Of a DNA stretch of 64,000 nucleotides, positions 36,465-48,000 are shown one piece after another (the stretch's first letter is position 1; every line of letters starts with the position of its first letter). The DNA is from Taenia hydatigena (lineage: Eukaryota; Platyhelminthes; Cestoda; Cyclophyllidea; Taeniidae): positions 62,001 to 126,000 of the forward strand of contig JADWOT020001584.1 of the NCBI GenBank assembly GCA_036345935.2. Reading direction: 5' to 3'. The position numbers were made by a program, and so were the translations under genes. The notes beneath the pieces were generated by a model, which saw nothing but the letters and a program-made list of their open reading frames with translations, had not been told where the DNA came from and searched no databases.

Positions 36465-38112
36465 TGGTCGAGGTCATCACCGCCACACAACTGCGCAATG
36501 GACCGTCTTCTGAACGACTTCACCACTCATGGGTCTAGCTGCTGAGTTGCCGAATGGTCAAATGCTCGATTGTGGGTGCGATCGCGACACAGAATGAGGT
36601 TTGAGTTATCCATGGACGTAAGTAGAAGTAGGCGGTGGGTAAGACCTGGTTGACTGGAAACTTCGTTTGTGGTCACAAGTTGATGGAGGCGTTGACTCTG
36701 CATGAGCGTCATTTGCTGTCTTGATTAGAGGTGTTCGGAATGGACTTATTTGCAACACGTTCGCCGGACATTGGTACGCATAGCAGGTCACACACATGGC
36801 ACACCTTCTTCGGTGTGTAGTAATTTCACCACAACACTTCCAATTACACGTTTATTGAGTTGTTTCCTTGTCGCAACAACACAGGATTTACTCTTCTTTC
36901 CACATCACGAGGGACAATGTAGAAAAATCCAAATTAATCACTCGCATTTATTAAATTTGTAGCATGGGACCATCACCACTTCACGATTAAGAGAGTTCGG
37001 GTGTTGCCCAGATGAAACTCGTGGACCTGTAAGTCAATCTAAATCTTCTGGACCATATTCATAGTTACGCTCAAATAGTTCTCTCCACTTAAGTCCCCAC
37101 GTTGCTCTTCTATGTGATCTTCTCCTTTTCGATGGTCAAGTGGTCAGTAGAAATAGCCGAGCATGTCATGTTTTGCCCTTCGGATCCATATTTACCTGCC
37201 TTACTCGAATTAATTTCTGTAGGTATGCAGGTGAAATGTCATCTTTACCTCAGCTTAGCTTTAAATTCTAGCGCATGGTTCTATGCGCAAATTGTAAGAC
37301 ATTAATGGGAATAAGATCAATGGTCAGAATCGCAGACTGACTGAGAAGTTGGCGCATACCCCTAGTCATTTTTCGAGTATTTGGTGCCAGCACCTACGGA
37401 ACAATCGCTTGTTGCCATTCATTTTACGATCTTTTAATTGAGATGCATCATGGTAGCATACTTATTCCACATGAGTTGTTTGTCACGAATGGGCACATGT
37501 TTAAGCGTAGCATTGAAAATTCCAGAGCGTGAATCTTAGATGGCATCTTAAGAGAAGTATGAGGGATTAATCACCTGATATTTATTTTACTATTATCTGT
37601 CTATGCAGGTTCCGCCAATGTTTATCTGTCTCTTGATTTTTTATTCATTTGACCAATCCCTTGATTTTACTTCTGAAATGTGAGTTGCATTGTAGCCATA
37701 CACACTCAAAAGAAAACCTAGTTGCCATATGAATAGTTTTCCATCCCCCATTTCCGCCTACCTGTTTGGAATGATCCCCTATGCTGTTTGGCATTCGGTC
37801 AGCCAAGAAATATGATAAATCATCACACCACGTATTAATGCGTTTCTAGGTCAAGCTTCATGCACTTCTATGTTCGCATGTCTGAATCAAATGCTTTCAT
37901 CTTACGTTATGCCACCTAACCACTGGTTCGTGCAGCGCAGGTTATTGTGCTACAAATTAAGAGAAGGAACCTCATTTCTCTCTAATGCTTGCATAACCAG
38001 AGCCACTAGGTGCCACCATAGACTCTCACACCCAAAATGTCACTTCGCGTGAAGTTTGGGGCAGATACAGGTCTCACTTTAATGAGTCAGTTGCACCACG
38101 TCTGCGCAACCA

Positions 38113-38665
38113 ATGGCAGCACTAAGCCTATATTCTTCATCCCCATTGGCCACCTCGTTGACTAATCAGAACAGCCCTGGCAAAACCTGTTCAATCACGC
38201 ACGACTACAGTGCTGATACCACCGCATGTGCGTCACATTTGATGACGCCTCAGTGGCAGGCCACCTGTCTCCTTCTCATTTGGTCTCTTCTCACCATCCT
38301 CGCCGCAGGCATATGCTGTGCCTCTTGTCTCCTGCCTTTCTGGATAACTGGAAGTGTTGATGTGCCCACCTCCGCAGGCACAGTTATCAGCGGTGTGAGT
38401 CATTTGGGTCTGTTTCGTCGATGCGGCTACCCAACGTATGGGTCGAATGGAGATGTGGGATGGATACAGGGATGTGGCTACTACCCCACGTTGGAGAGTG
38501 TACCTCACTGGGTATGGCGAATGGCTCTGGTGCTTCTCATCACAGCCGCCTGTCTCCTCGTCTGGTTGGCGTTCTTCGTGACCAGTGCAGCAGTGTGTAC
38601 GTCTCTGCTACTGCGAAGGAGTGTGAAGTGGTCGCGTGTCTGCTCCTACGCCTACCTGGTTGCAG
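38113..38665 (+). CDS. LHFPL-like tetraspan protein, copy C (intact), exon 1
   Basis: This is the first exon of the only intact member of the cluster; the full model is four exons and 387 residues. LHFPL proteins are four-span membrane proteins of the claudin/PMP22 superfamily; vertebrate members act as subunits of hair-cell channels and inhibitory receptors, but the role of this one is unknown. The ATG has a fair context (accaATGg). Residues 51-73 form span one, LLPFWITGS begins loop one, GLFRRCGY lies at 99-106, and residues 136-160 form span two. The N-terminus of about 50 residues is Ser/Thr-rich with no signal peptide. The donor GCAG|GTGAGA is phase 1. Intron 1 is 3,998 bases and holds an antisense open frame at 41,526-41,723. 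Confidence 0.85.
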
Positions 38666-41525
38666 GTGAGATTGTGCTGCACGAATTCAGTAGTGGGGTA
38701 GTGCTGAGTCACCACAACCCTCCACCTCTGTGTTGAACTTTAACAGCTGCTCCAACATGTCGCTTATTGGCTGAATTGATGTCGAGGTCATTTGCGATAA
38801 ATGATTCCAAGTTCAAAGGCCAGACCATTGAATAAAGACAGGGTGTGTGTCTTAAATTTCATTTTAAATTCAGCTGTTTTGGATGCATTCGCAGCATCCA
38901 TTGCATCAATTTCAGATTTTGTCAGCACAAACTCATTTGTTGACTATCAAAATTAAAATGAGACTTCCTTGAAGCTTCGTAGATGAACTATTCCCAGCCC
39001 ATTTGCAGCTTCGTGATGCTTTATAAGGGCCTTTTTACTTTTGTATTGGTTTAGGTTCTTTTCAGAAATTAGGTCATTTTAATCATTCTTTTGTTGAAAT
39101 GGTTGTTCTTGAATGCAAAATTTCGCATCCATGTTAGAGACCACGACAGCTCGGGTGGTTAAAATTGCTTGCAATGAAATCAGTAGTCGGCTGCAAACAA
39201 CTGGGTCGTGTGTGAACCTCAAACACTTAAATACATTCGCTTAAAATATTATTTGATCAAAATTTCTCAAAATGTACTTCGAAGCATTCATGCCAGGCTT
39301 TTTGCCTACCCTTCTTTATTTCGTTAACTCTTTTTTACGTATAGTCTCCAAATGGTTGAAAACAAAGAGAAACTAGAGCAGACATTTAATATGGTAGAAG
39401 ATTGTGCGTAAGTGTAGTCAAGATTTGGACAAATTTTAACTTCTCCTCGTAAAGTGAACAATAAACTGATTTGCGCATTGCTAAGTTCATGTCTATCCGG
39501 TTTTCATGGTGCGATTTAATTTCCTCTTCGGAGACTAAACAGGTCCACCACTCGTTTGTTGAGGTGAATTTCACCTACTATGCATGAACCAAGGTAGAAA
39601 ATGAAGGGTAAGGCGCAAAAGACGAGAAGTACAGAAGCAGCATAGTTAAGGGATTCGTTAAGACTTAACGTCTTCACTCTCCTTCCCTGCCGTGGCGATA
39701 AAATGCCTGCAGCTTAATACTGGACAAAACAGTTGCTTTTGGTGGCCACCCCTTCACAAGCAAGTTTGTTTGCATTATGAGTCCCACCAATGCAGGAGTC
39801 CGGAATGCCGACGATGGCAGTGGATTTGCTGCAGCTGATGTTTTCCTTCGTCGACTCCATTTTGACAATTGACAGTGTGTGTTACCACCAGATGATCGAG
39901 GAACATTGGCAGGTGCCTGCCGAATGACTAGCCAGTCTGCAATTGGACCATTCAAAGGACTCTCATTGAATGCTGCCACTTGTTAATTTTTCGCAAATCG
40001 CCTCTAATAGCGACTAGGATTAAAGAGGTGCTTGGCTTGCATATCCAGTGAAGCTCGTAAGGGTTGACAGGGTACTGTTGTCACAATTACGATCTCAAAG
40101 CACTAGATAAGGCGTGCTCGACTTTTCTTACTGGGCGGTTGCCCGGTGACTGGATGAGGTCGGTGACGCGCAGCAACTTGGCGACTGGAGTGATGATGAA
40201 GGGGCTAGCGTAACTTCCTTCCTCTCGAGTCACACCGCATGTGGTCGTAAAGTGTCTGGTTTAATCACGCGTCAGGCGCGATTTCTTCATTTGACGCTTG
40301 GTGTGTGTAAATTGAACGAAGACTACTCGCGACGGGTCTTGGTTGTGTTGAATGGTGAATGAGTGATGATGGCAGCGCAAGTGGCTCAGTTTAAGCCTTG
40401 TCTATATGTCTCTGAAGATGTCAATAGGAATGGGAAACATAAATATATAGGTGGAAACAAAGTTCTTTCTTGTTCTTCGCCGGCATTGGCATTTGTGACA
40501 CTTCAGTATTTGTCATAGCTGCAACGTCTTCTCTTCTTCTGGAGGAGTGGAAACGGGTTATTTGTGTTGACATCGCACTCCAGCAAATAAATTTTCGACA
40601 CTGAATGGCACCGTTTATCTCATGGGTTTCTAGCACTTTGCACTATGGGGAAGGTATCTTCATTATGTTCATGCACGATGGTTTAGCGATTTCATAGCTT
40701 CATTTTTATTCCTTGACGTTGAAGTTAATGAAGTGGTATCAAATTTTCCATTGGTATTGTCCTATTATCATAGAGAAGCTTTTGCATTCCTCTTGGCCTA
40801 AAGCCAATGTTCTAATGCCTAATTTGAGTGCGCCTATTTCCAACGAGGAGTGACCAATGCTGTGGAGATGCTGAGCATCTGCTGGTGAGCTGCGGTGCTA
40901 GCAAAGAAGCACCCACGTATGCTTTTGAGAGAGTCACGTCATCCAGACTGGACTTTTTGATCAAGTGCTGCATAAAGGGCACCCATCGCAATGGTTTAAT
41001 GCATCATGAGTTGTATGGGGCTTAGAAGGTGGCGTGTTGAGGTCAATTATTACTGCCATTGTACCTCCTCAACAGGACGAAGTTGGATGACATTGCATCA
41101 AATACATGCTCTACCCTTTTCTGAGACCCCTTTCAAAGTCTCCATTCACACTCGCATTTAAAAATCGGTCTTCGTTCATTGTTTAAATTAAATGAGGATC
41201 ATGTTGGATATGCAGCGAAATTGCCGCACCTTTGTAAGACAACCCACGTAATTTATTCGCTGAGGACGAGACGTGCTGGCCCATAGTTATAGAGTGGACT
41301 AAAGGTGTGGAGAAACGATTTCACAGCTCGATTACGGAAGAATTTTGGTCACCCTGCTCCAGTGATTGCATTAATCCTAGCACCAAACTTGCAGCCACTG
41401 TGGAGGCATTCCACCAACCACCTCTACGAAGCAGTCGGGTAGGGTGTCCGTTATTCTCGAAGGCCACTGATACTACCAAGAATACGATTCCTTGTAGGTA
41501 ACGAAGTAAGCCTTTTCCTGCCCTC

Positions 41526-41723
41526 TTAACCAACGAACTGCACGTTGTCAACTGTCATTACCTTCACCTTACAACCACGAAAGTCAATTATGAGTGAGTC
41601 ATTGAAGAAGAGACAAGGGTGGATTCCCTTCTCTGTTCTTGAACATTGTAAGGCTGCCAAGTGCCTGTCATCTCGCAGGTTGGAAAGCATGCATGGATTG
41701 CATGAAAAAGGAACACATTTCAC
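41526..41723 (-). other. Open frame antisense in intron 1 of LHFPL copy C
   Basis: A 65-codon frame (…NLRDDRHLAALQCSRTEK…), the counterpart of 23,759-23,962 in copy A. Roughly two thirds of residues agree and the frame is kept, which is more than expected for a decaying intron, but no ATG or splice site is shared by both. The unit D intron lacks it. Confidence 0.3.
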
Positions 41724-42663
41724 ACTCTGTTTCTTTTAGTCTGACAACCAGAACAATCTGTCTTTTGAGGTTTGACGATTGGCAACCGAATTTCTGCCAT
41801 TTATATAATTGAAATTCTTTGTCTAATGAACGCTTTTATTTGATTGTTGCATCGTTCCGTGTTACGTCAGAGCGAGATGAGATTTTTGTGAGACTTATTA
41901 AACGCACGAGTTAATGCGTACTCTTGATAGCAGTCTTCTTTCAGCCTAAACATTCGTGAATTTTCCCAGAGAAAATTACCGATAGCTGTTGGGCCTCCTT
42001 ATGGCAAGCCAATGTTTGAATGGCCGGCTGCCGGTCCACTGCATTTATGGGCATATTTTGTGGCAGAACGCAAAATGCATTCTAGTTTCTTTTACCAATG
42101 AAGTTTTCTTTAGCTTTGAATGAATTTGTCGAACTTCACGCAGTCCACTCACCTCCGACCGTGACAAAATCTTTGGCTTCAATGCGGACTTTAGATTTTT
42201 ATAGCATATGTTCGGGCGGCCATTGATGAAAGAAATGGGAACTTGCAATGAGTAGTGGACATCTCTTCAGCCTCGGATATAGGCAGAGACAAAGCGACTC
42301 CCAACTCTCACCAAATTAACTCATTCAAGACAAGTCATTGAGCATTGTTTACGAAATAACTTGACAGGTTTTAAGCCAGAGGGTTTTAACGAACATTTAC
42401 ATTTGCACACTCCCCATTTTTACTTGAATGTTTCAGAGCCTTTAAGCAACACTTCCAACGGGGCAATTGAAGAGCAAAATACTACGACGTTGGCATAAGT
42501 GCCCATAAAGCGATTATTAATAGTGCTATAAACTTTGCAAGATAATAACAAGCCTTCGTGCAAGACTAAAACCCATCCTCAAATCAAATTTTAGCCAATA
42601 GACTTTCCTTTGATGGTTTAAGAGAGCAAAATAACTCGTGCTTTTTGTCTTCTTTACTTTGAG

Positions 42664-42765
42664 GAACACTTTGTCTCGTCGCTTGCATTGCCTACCCTTT
42701 CGGATGGTCTAACAACTCAGAGATTTCACAAATTTGCGGTCACGAGAGCGGACGCTACAAATTGG
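42664..42765 (+). CDS. LHFPL-like copy C, exon 2
   Basis: 102 bases, acceptor ctttgag, phase 1 in and phase 1 out. It completes span three (YAYLVA joined to GTLCLVACIAYPFGW, residues 179-199) and the second loop with C209 and the GRYKLG motif, matching the LHFPL pattern of a Gly-Trp followed by Cys-Gly and a Tyr-x-Leu-Gly-x-Cys. It is the only copy of four with AG at this acceptor position and with no stop or frameshift in the exon. Confidence 0.85.
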
Positions 42766-43037
42766 GTATTTTCTGATTTAGCTATGCCCATCCCCTCTTG
42801 TTTCATACAATACTTCCTGTGATGCAATCAAACTCAAGTGCTTTCTGTCGGACCAAATTAAATGCATTTAATGTAAATAGTAGGGAGCATTCTACTTATG
42901 CCTAGTAAGTAGCACCAAACCGCAGACGACGGACGATTGCATACCTAGCGCGATTTCATCGAAACCTCCAAGTGGCATTTTAATAAGTGCTGTGGTGTCA
43001 AGTTACAACATTAACGGATAGTGTGTGTTGCGTTCAG

Positions 43038-43426
43038 GTCGATGCGAAGTTGGTTGGGCATACGTGCTGACGATAGCATGTGGCGTGATCAGCGTGGTGC
43101 TGTCGGGGATGCCGAACATTCTGCAAACTCTCCTGCAGCGCACCATCTCACCACCACTGCTACCAACAAGTGATGCAAAGTACTCCCTCCTACCTGCCAA
43201 CCACTCGCACCCTCAACATCCCACTCCTTGGTACACCATGGAGAACTCAGTGTTTTTGTGTGGCGCTGGAGGTGGCATCAACTGCAATGTCAGGAGACGT
43301 CCACACTCTCTTGTGGTCGCATCAGATTCCAGCACCTCATTGGATCCCACACGTCGTCTTAGCTGCTCCATTTTCTGTCCTGTTGCAGGGCAACAGCAAG
43401 CTAGATTGGCTCTTACTAAACCCTCA
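43038..43426 (+). CDS. LHFPL-like copy C, exon 3
   Basis: Acceptor gttcag; begins RCEVGWAYVLTIACGVISV, span four at about residues 224-242. A Pro/His-rich then Arg/Ser-rich cytosolic tail follows to residue 348. The donor is TCA|GTGAGT in phase 0, after ...LTKPS. If this donor is skipped, the frame runs on to a TGA at 43,454-43,456, giving a 357-residue form. The tail makes the protein clearly longer than the 200-250 residues usual for the family. Confidence 0.7.
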
Positions 43427-44254
43427 GTGAGTTCGCTTGTGAATACTTCAGGATGACTACACAATTATCAGGTGCGTAGAAACCGTTTGCAAGTTCATCA
43501 TTGGCGTAGAAATTGAAGTCAGCGCGACAATGCGAAATCCATTATCAATGGAATGACGAGTAGGTAGAATAAAATGTCAGACTATTCCCTCAAGGTATGA
43601 TCGAGTTGATGTCTGTTATGATCACATGGATGTATAATGGCAGAAAATTACAACTGTCAGCATTCTAGAGTTTAAATGTTTCCAGGAAATATTGTTGAGA
43701 TGGAGATGCACACGCAATCACATTGGCGCCAATTTCCCAAGTCCTCGTGACTCACAGAATCAGCAGAGCTGTGCGAAATGGCAATGTACCTTCGCAATTT
43801 TCTGCTCACCGAAAGAAGCAGAATCAACAAACCAATTTGACACTTGGTATTCGTAAGAGTCTTCCACCACGGGGTTATTTAAACTACACCAGTTCTTGGT
43901 GGAATTTAATTATAAAGGATTGGGTTCCGAGTTTCCCTTATAACACAATTTTCCCGTCAATTGAAACCCATGAAATATAGACAGGTTGGGAGCGGGTGAG
44001 TGTCTGAATGTTAACCGCCTTTTCTTATTTAGACACGCTTAAAGCACGCGAAAATTAAGGCTGTAGATTGGTAGCACAACGGATTAAAACAAGGGTCAGT
44101 GTCCAAATATTTAAATAACCATGGTCTGAAAAATGTTTACCCACAATTCAACAGGAAGTGGCTAATGAGAGGACTAAGCAAGTCTTGGGGAAATGCATGT
44201 GGTTTGGCAAAAGGATGTGCTGAACTTCGCCTAACAGATTTTTTAACATTGTAG

Positions 44255-44374
44255 GAATGTCAGTCTTTCGCAGCCATACCAGAAGATGAAGTGGCCATCA
44301 ACACTAAAGTAGAGGCCAATGATGGGCTTCGCGATGATTGCGAGATCACCAGCATTGCTGAAAATACGAGTTAA
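44255..44374 (+). CDS. LHFPL-like copy C, exon 4 (acidic C-terminus)
   Basis: 120 bases after the acceptor ttttttaacattgtag. It joins in phase 0 to exon 3 and encodes 39 residues, ECQSFAAIPEDEVAINTKVE ... AENTS, then TAA at 44,372-44,374. The same 120-base piece with an AG in front exists in all four copies (21,029; 31,799; 60,978), with the frame readable in each apart from one TGA in A and stop loss in B. That shared structure is the main support for the exon. Confidence 0.65.
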   Translation, partial: ECQSFAAIPEDEVAINTKVEANDGLRDDCEITSIAENTS

Positions 44375-44499
44375 AAATGTTTTTATCTCCGTATTATTCC
44401 GAGAGTCATGCATAGCCTGTTTATCAACTGTTCCATCGCTCTTAACACAAAAACTGCATTAATGATAGCCAAATACTGTAATTTAGTGTGATTTAATGA

Positions 44500-44513
44500 A
44501 ATAAATGAATAAA
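44500..44513 (+). terminator. Polyadenylation signals of LHFPL copy C
   Basis: AATAAA at 44,500-44,505 and a second at 44,508-44,513 lie about 125-140 bases after the exon 4 stop, a normal distance for an animal 3' UTR. Confidence 0.55.
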
Positions 44514-46279
44514 AACTGGACACACCTTCCTGGTCTTCTCTATTTATTCATTGCTTCTGGGAGCGTAAGACTTGCTGAATTGAAGAGAATTGCAATGAAG
44601 TTAGAAGTGGTGAAGTAAATCCCTCGTGTTTCACAAATGGCATTAAATCGTGGCTTTGTCTACTGTGTAATGCTTCAAGTTATCATCCGCACTCAATGCA
44701 GTTGCCTGAAGCAGACAAAAGCTATTCTCTCACTGCAATGACGGGGTGAAATTGTTTGGTCAGAGTGGGTGACATGAAGAGTGGACATTGCACCACACTC
44801 ACAAGATGTGTTAGTTGCATCGTTGCAGGTGAGGATAATAAATTGGGGAGGAAGAGCTGATAAAAGAGGCATTTGAGGTAATCATGGGCTACTGAAGAAA
44901 CAGCTGTGGGATGGGGATAGGCACCAGGAAGTACCGCAGCTAAATAGAAACAGGGCAATGAAAGAAAAGGAGAGGATAGAAAGAAAGACAACTTCTAAGT
45001 GGATGTTAAAAGTAAGATGCTTGTGTGGCATCGAAAGGAAACTATGCTTTTAAGTTTGCACCGCTTCACATAATTGCACGTCGAGCCAACTAAACAAACT
45101 GCATTGGGCCGATTACCTTAACATTTCCCATCTCGTTTCATTGCAAATGAGCGATCCCCCTAAAACCAGTTGAGGATATGTTGAATAAATAGCTTTTTAG
45201 AGAATATGTCCAAATGTTTTCATTTTTCTTTGTTTTGTTGTGATTCTAATGCTCTTCCTAGCCCTGTCTCAACAACCTGTGGCATGGACTTTTACTGAGT
45301 TACCAGATTAGGGTCAGGACAAACAAATATTTATTTTTGCTGCAGGTAGTACTCAGTTGCCCTAAATCTGACTTGATGGATTGAAAGGAAGTGAAAGACA
45401 GTACAAAATCAAACCCAGTTCCATGCTTCTTTTGCAAATGTCTAAATGCCATCGTTTTATTCCATGAACACCACTTGAATCCCATGTCAATTGTACGCTA
45501 CCAGTAGCCCAGCAAATCTGCTCTTTTGGAATGCCTTATCCATTAGGCGTTTTGAACCCAAAAAGACGGTGTAGTCGACAGTAGGCAATGCGAACAATGA
45601 GTACTGCAGATTTGAGTAAGTAAATTTGAATCTGAAAACCCACATTATTGGACGTCAATTGTTGTTGCAATTGTCTTTCCATAGCACTTTAGCTTCCCTT
45701 AGGCTGCTGCACAAATTGTCCCCTTTGAAAGTCAAATGGCTCCGAAAACAGACGCAAGGCATCACCAGCGACTAATCCACACCCACCTCGCTTGTTCATG
45801 CAAAGGCATTTTGGTGCAGCATGGTAACAAGAAGATTGAAATGAAAAAGAATTCATCTAACTACCTTGGTGTCTTCGTAAACCACCACTGCTTTGTGACA
45901 ATGGAGTGAAATTTTGCTAAAGTCAAACGACAAAAGCCCAAAACTGTTAGCATTTTAAGAAGTCATCTATAGCGGCCTTATCGTCAACTCTATTAACATG
46001 AGCGTGTTTGGTGAGACTATGGAGGAAAGCTTCTGAAAACTCTTTTATTAAACTTCCCGACCATCAGAGATTTCAAAACGATCGAGTTGTAGGCATTTCC
46101 TCCAAAATATTTAAGGAAATCGGTGACTCTTGTCCTTTCTCCACCAAACTCCTCTCATTCATTCGTTGACGCAAGCGCCGATTTCCTTCGCAAACAATGT
46201 AGTAATGTGTTCTTTATAGGCTAGTCGCTTTTTCTTGCGCTATCCTACTTATTCCCATATTAGTAGATTGACGAAAACG

Positions 46280-48000
46280 GGTGCAAGTCAAATTACCAGT
46301 CAGTCTACACTTTGACCGTTGACCATGGGACAATACTACCCATCGATATCACACTAATCGCTCGTAGGACCATGCGCTAGAATATGCAGCAAATTTTATG
46401 AAAAGATGACATTTAAATTGCATGTCTAAGGAACTTAATTGAAGCAAAACGGATAAATATGAGTTCATGGTCTCAATGTGAATGTTTTGCGGGATACTCT
46501 AATGCATTTCATGCTTTAAAAGGCAAAGCGGAACATGCTAAAATTTCCAACTGGCCTGTTGCCTGCTTCGAAGAAGACGTCTACAAACAGTAGCAACTTG
46601 GCGACTGGATTGGAGGGGTCGATTAAGCATAGCTTTTAATATGGTTGTGGAGATTTCAGTTGAATTGCAGATCCACGCGATTCATCTAAGCGACGCTTGA
46701 ATTGTTTGAATTAAAAGTCAATTGAATTGCGACGTAACGGTGATTTTATGCAAGTGAATTAATAAAAAAAGATGATTCAATCGGAATTTCGGTGCATTGT
46801 TTCTTGCGATGTGATTGGGAAGGCGATCGCATGCTAGAGTGGCAAGAAGTGGAAGCAATGAACGTGCTAGTGGTAATGCTGCTATAGTATTACTACAACA
46901 GCAGGGCACTAAAGCTCTGAGAATGTGTCGCGATTTAGTCCATCCACATGCCTCTATCAACGAGTGATTACGAACGAGGTTTGCAGTCAACCAAGCCACA
47001 CCGGCATCCCATATCCACGCTTACCTATCACTGGCTTCAACCTCAGTGTTTATTGTGATCCTACCTTAGGTAACTCAGCAGTTAGACCCATGAGTGGTGT
47101 AGCCATTTTGAAGGCAGTTAATTGCACATCAGCGTGTTGGTGATGGCCCCAGTTATGATGACGCCGTCCCTGCACATGGCTGAGGCTACGGCCTCAGTCT
47201 CGTTAGTCACGCATGCAAGCATAAAAGCAGTGCAAATCGCCTGCCTCGCCCTAAAAACATGATGTCATCATCACTTGTGGTGTCATGAAGTTGCAAAGAG
47301 CTAGAAGACAGGCAAATAAACGTTTATTGGAAGGGATGACGAGCACGATTAGGCACTAAAACCAGCATTCCTAATAAGCGGTACTTGCTGGCGACCAGTA
47401 GAACGTAATTCCCGACTATACAGCTCAATGTTTGCATAGACGTAGGCTAAAGGCAAAATTTTGAAGCTTGTGATTATGGCAACACTTAACTCAATCATCA
47501 AAACTACAACTAAAGTGTGCTCCAATTGCAGCGTTTTACAATGATCTCTTGCCTGTTTCGGTGACTTCCGACCACCAGTATCCCAAACAGTGAACAACAG
47601 GATAGGCAATACTGAGCACAAATGGCTCTTTTCCATAGCGTAAACAGATGTGAGAATTCTGCAAGAGTCACACAGGAAAAGTGGGCGAGTGGTTGCAGTC
47701 TAAAATTCTACAAATCACATTTGCACTGCTGTCTGTTTCACAACAGCCTTCACAAATATAGGTAACCTTACTTCCCGTCAGAATTCAAAATGGTGCGGTT
47801 TCTTAAGTACTGCACAGACTCGCACTGATTTATCTTCGTCGATATGGCGTAAGTTGTTGCGAATTTGGGCCCAAAAGGCAACCAGAAACGGCAAAACTCC
47901 ACCTGCTTACGCGATAGACCATTCCGATCTGTATCCGTAATCTCAAAGACAGGTTTATCTCTGCAGAGAAGGCTGCCACTCCAGTAGGTTGGAAAGCGTT
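46280..48000 (-). repeat. Partial LHFPL unit F (upstream part only)
   Basis: Same orientation as unit A and matched to 27.49-29.3 kb: 46.32-46.38 to 27.52-27.58 kb, 46.95-47.1 to 28.1-28.27 kb, 47.68-47.75 to 28.9-28.95 kb, and 47.9-47.97 to 29.18-29.25 kb. It stops before the point where exon 1 would lie. No gene is supported inside it. Confidence 0.65.

Larger units (their letters stand above)
35800..46900 (+). repeat. Right arm of ~11 kb imperfect inverted repeat (unit C with abutting F)
   Basis: Matches the reverse complement of 18.1-29.1 kb as listed for the left arm. It holds the intact LHFPL copy C. From about 46.28 kb the unit orientation flips: 46.28-48.0 kb matches 27.49-29.3 kb directly and belongs to partial unit F, mirroring the E-A junction on the other arm. 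Confidence 0.8.
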
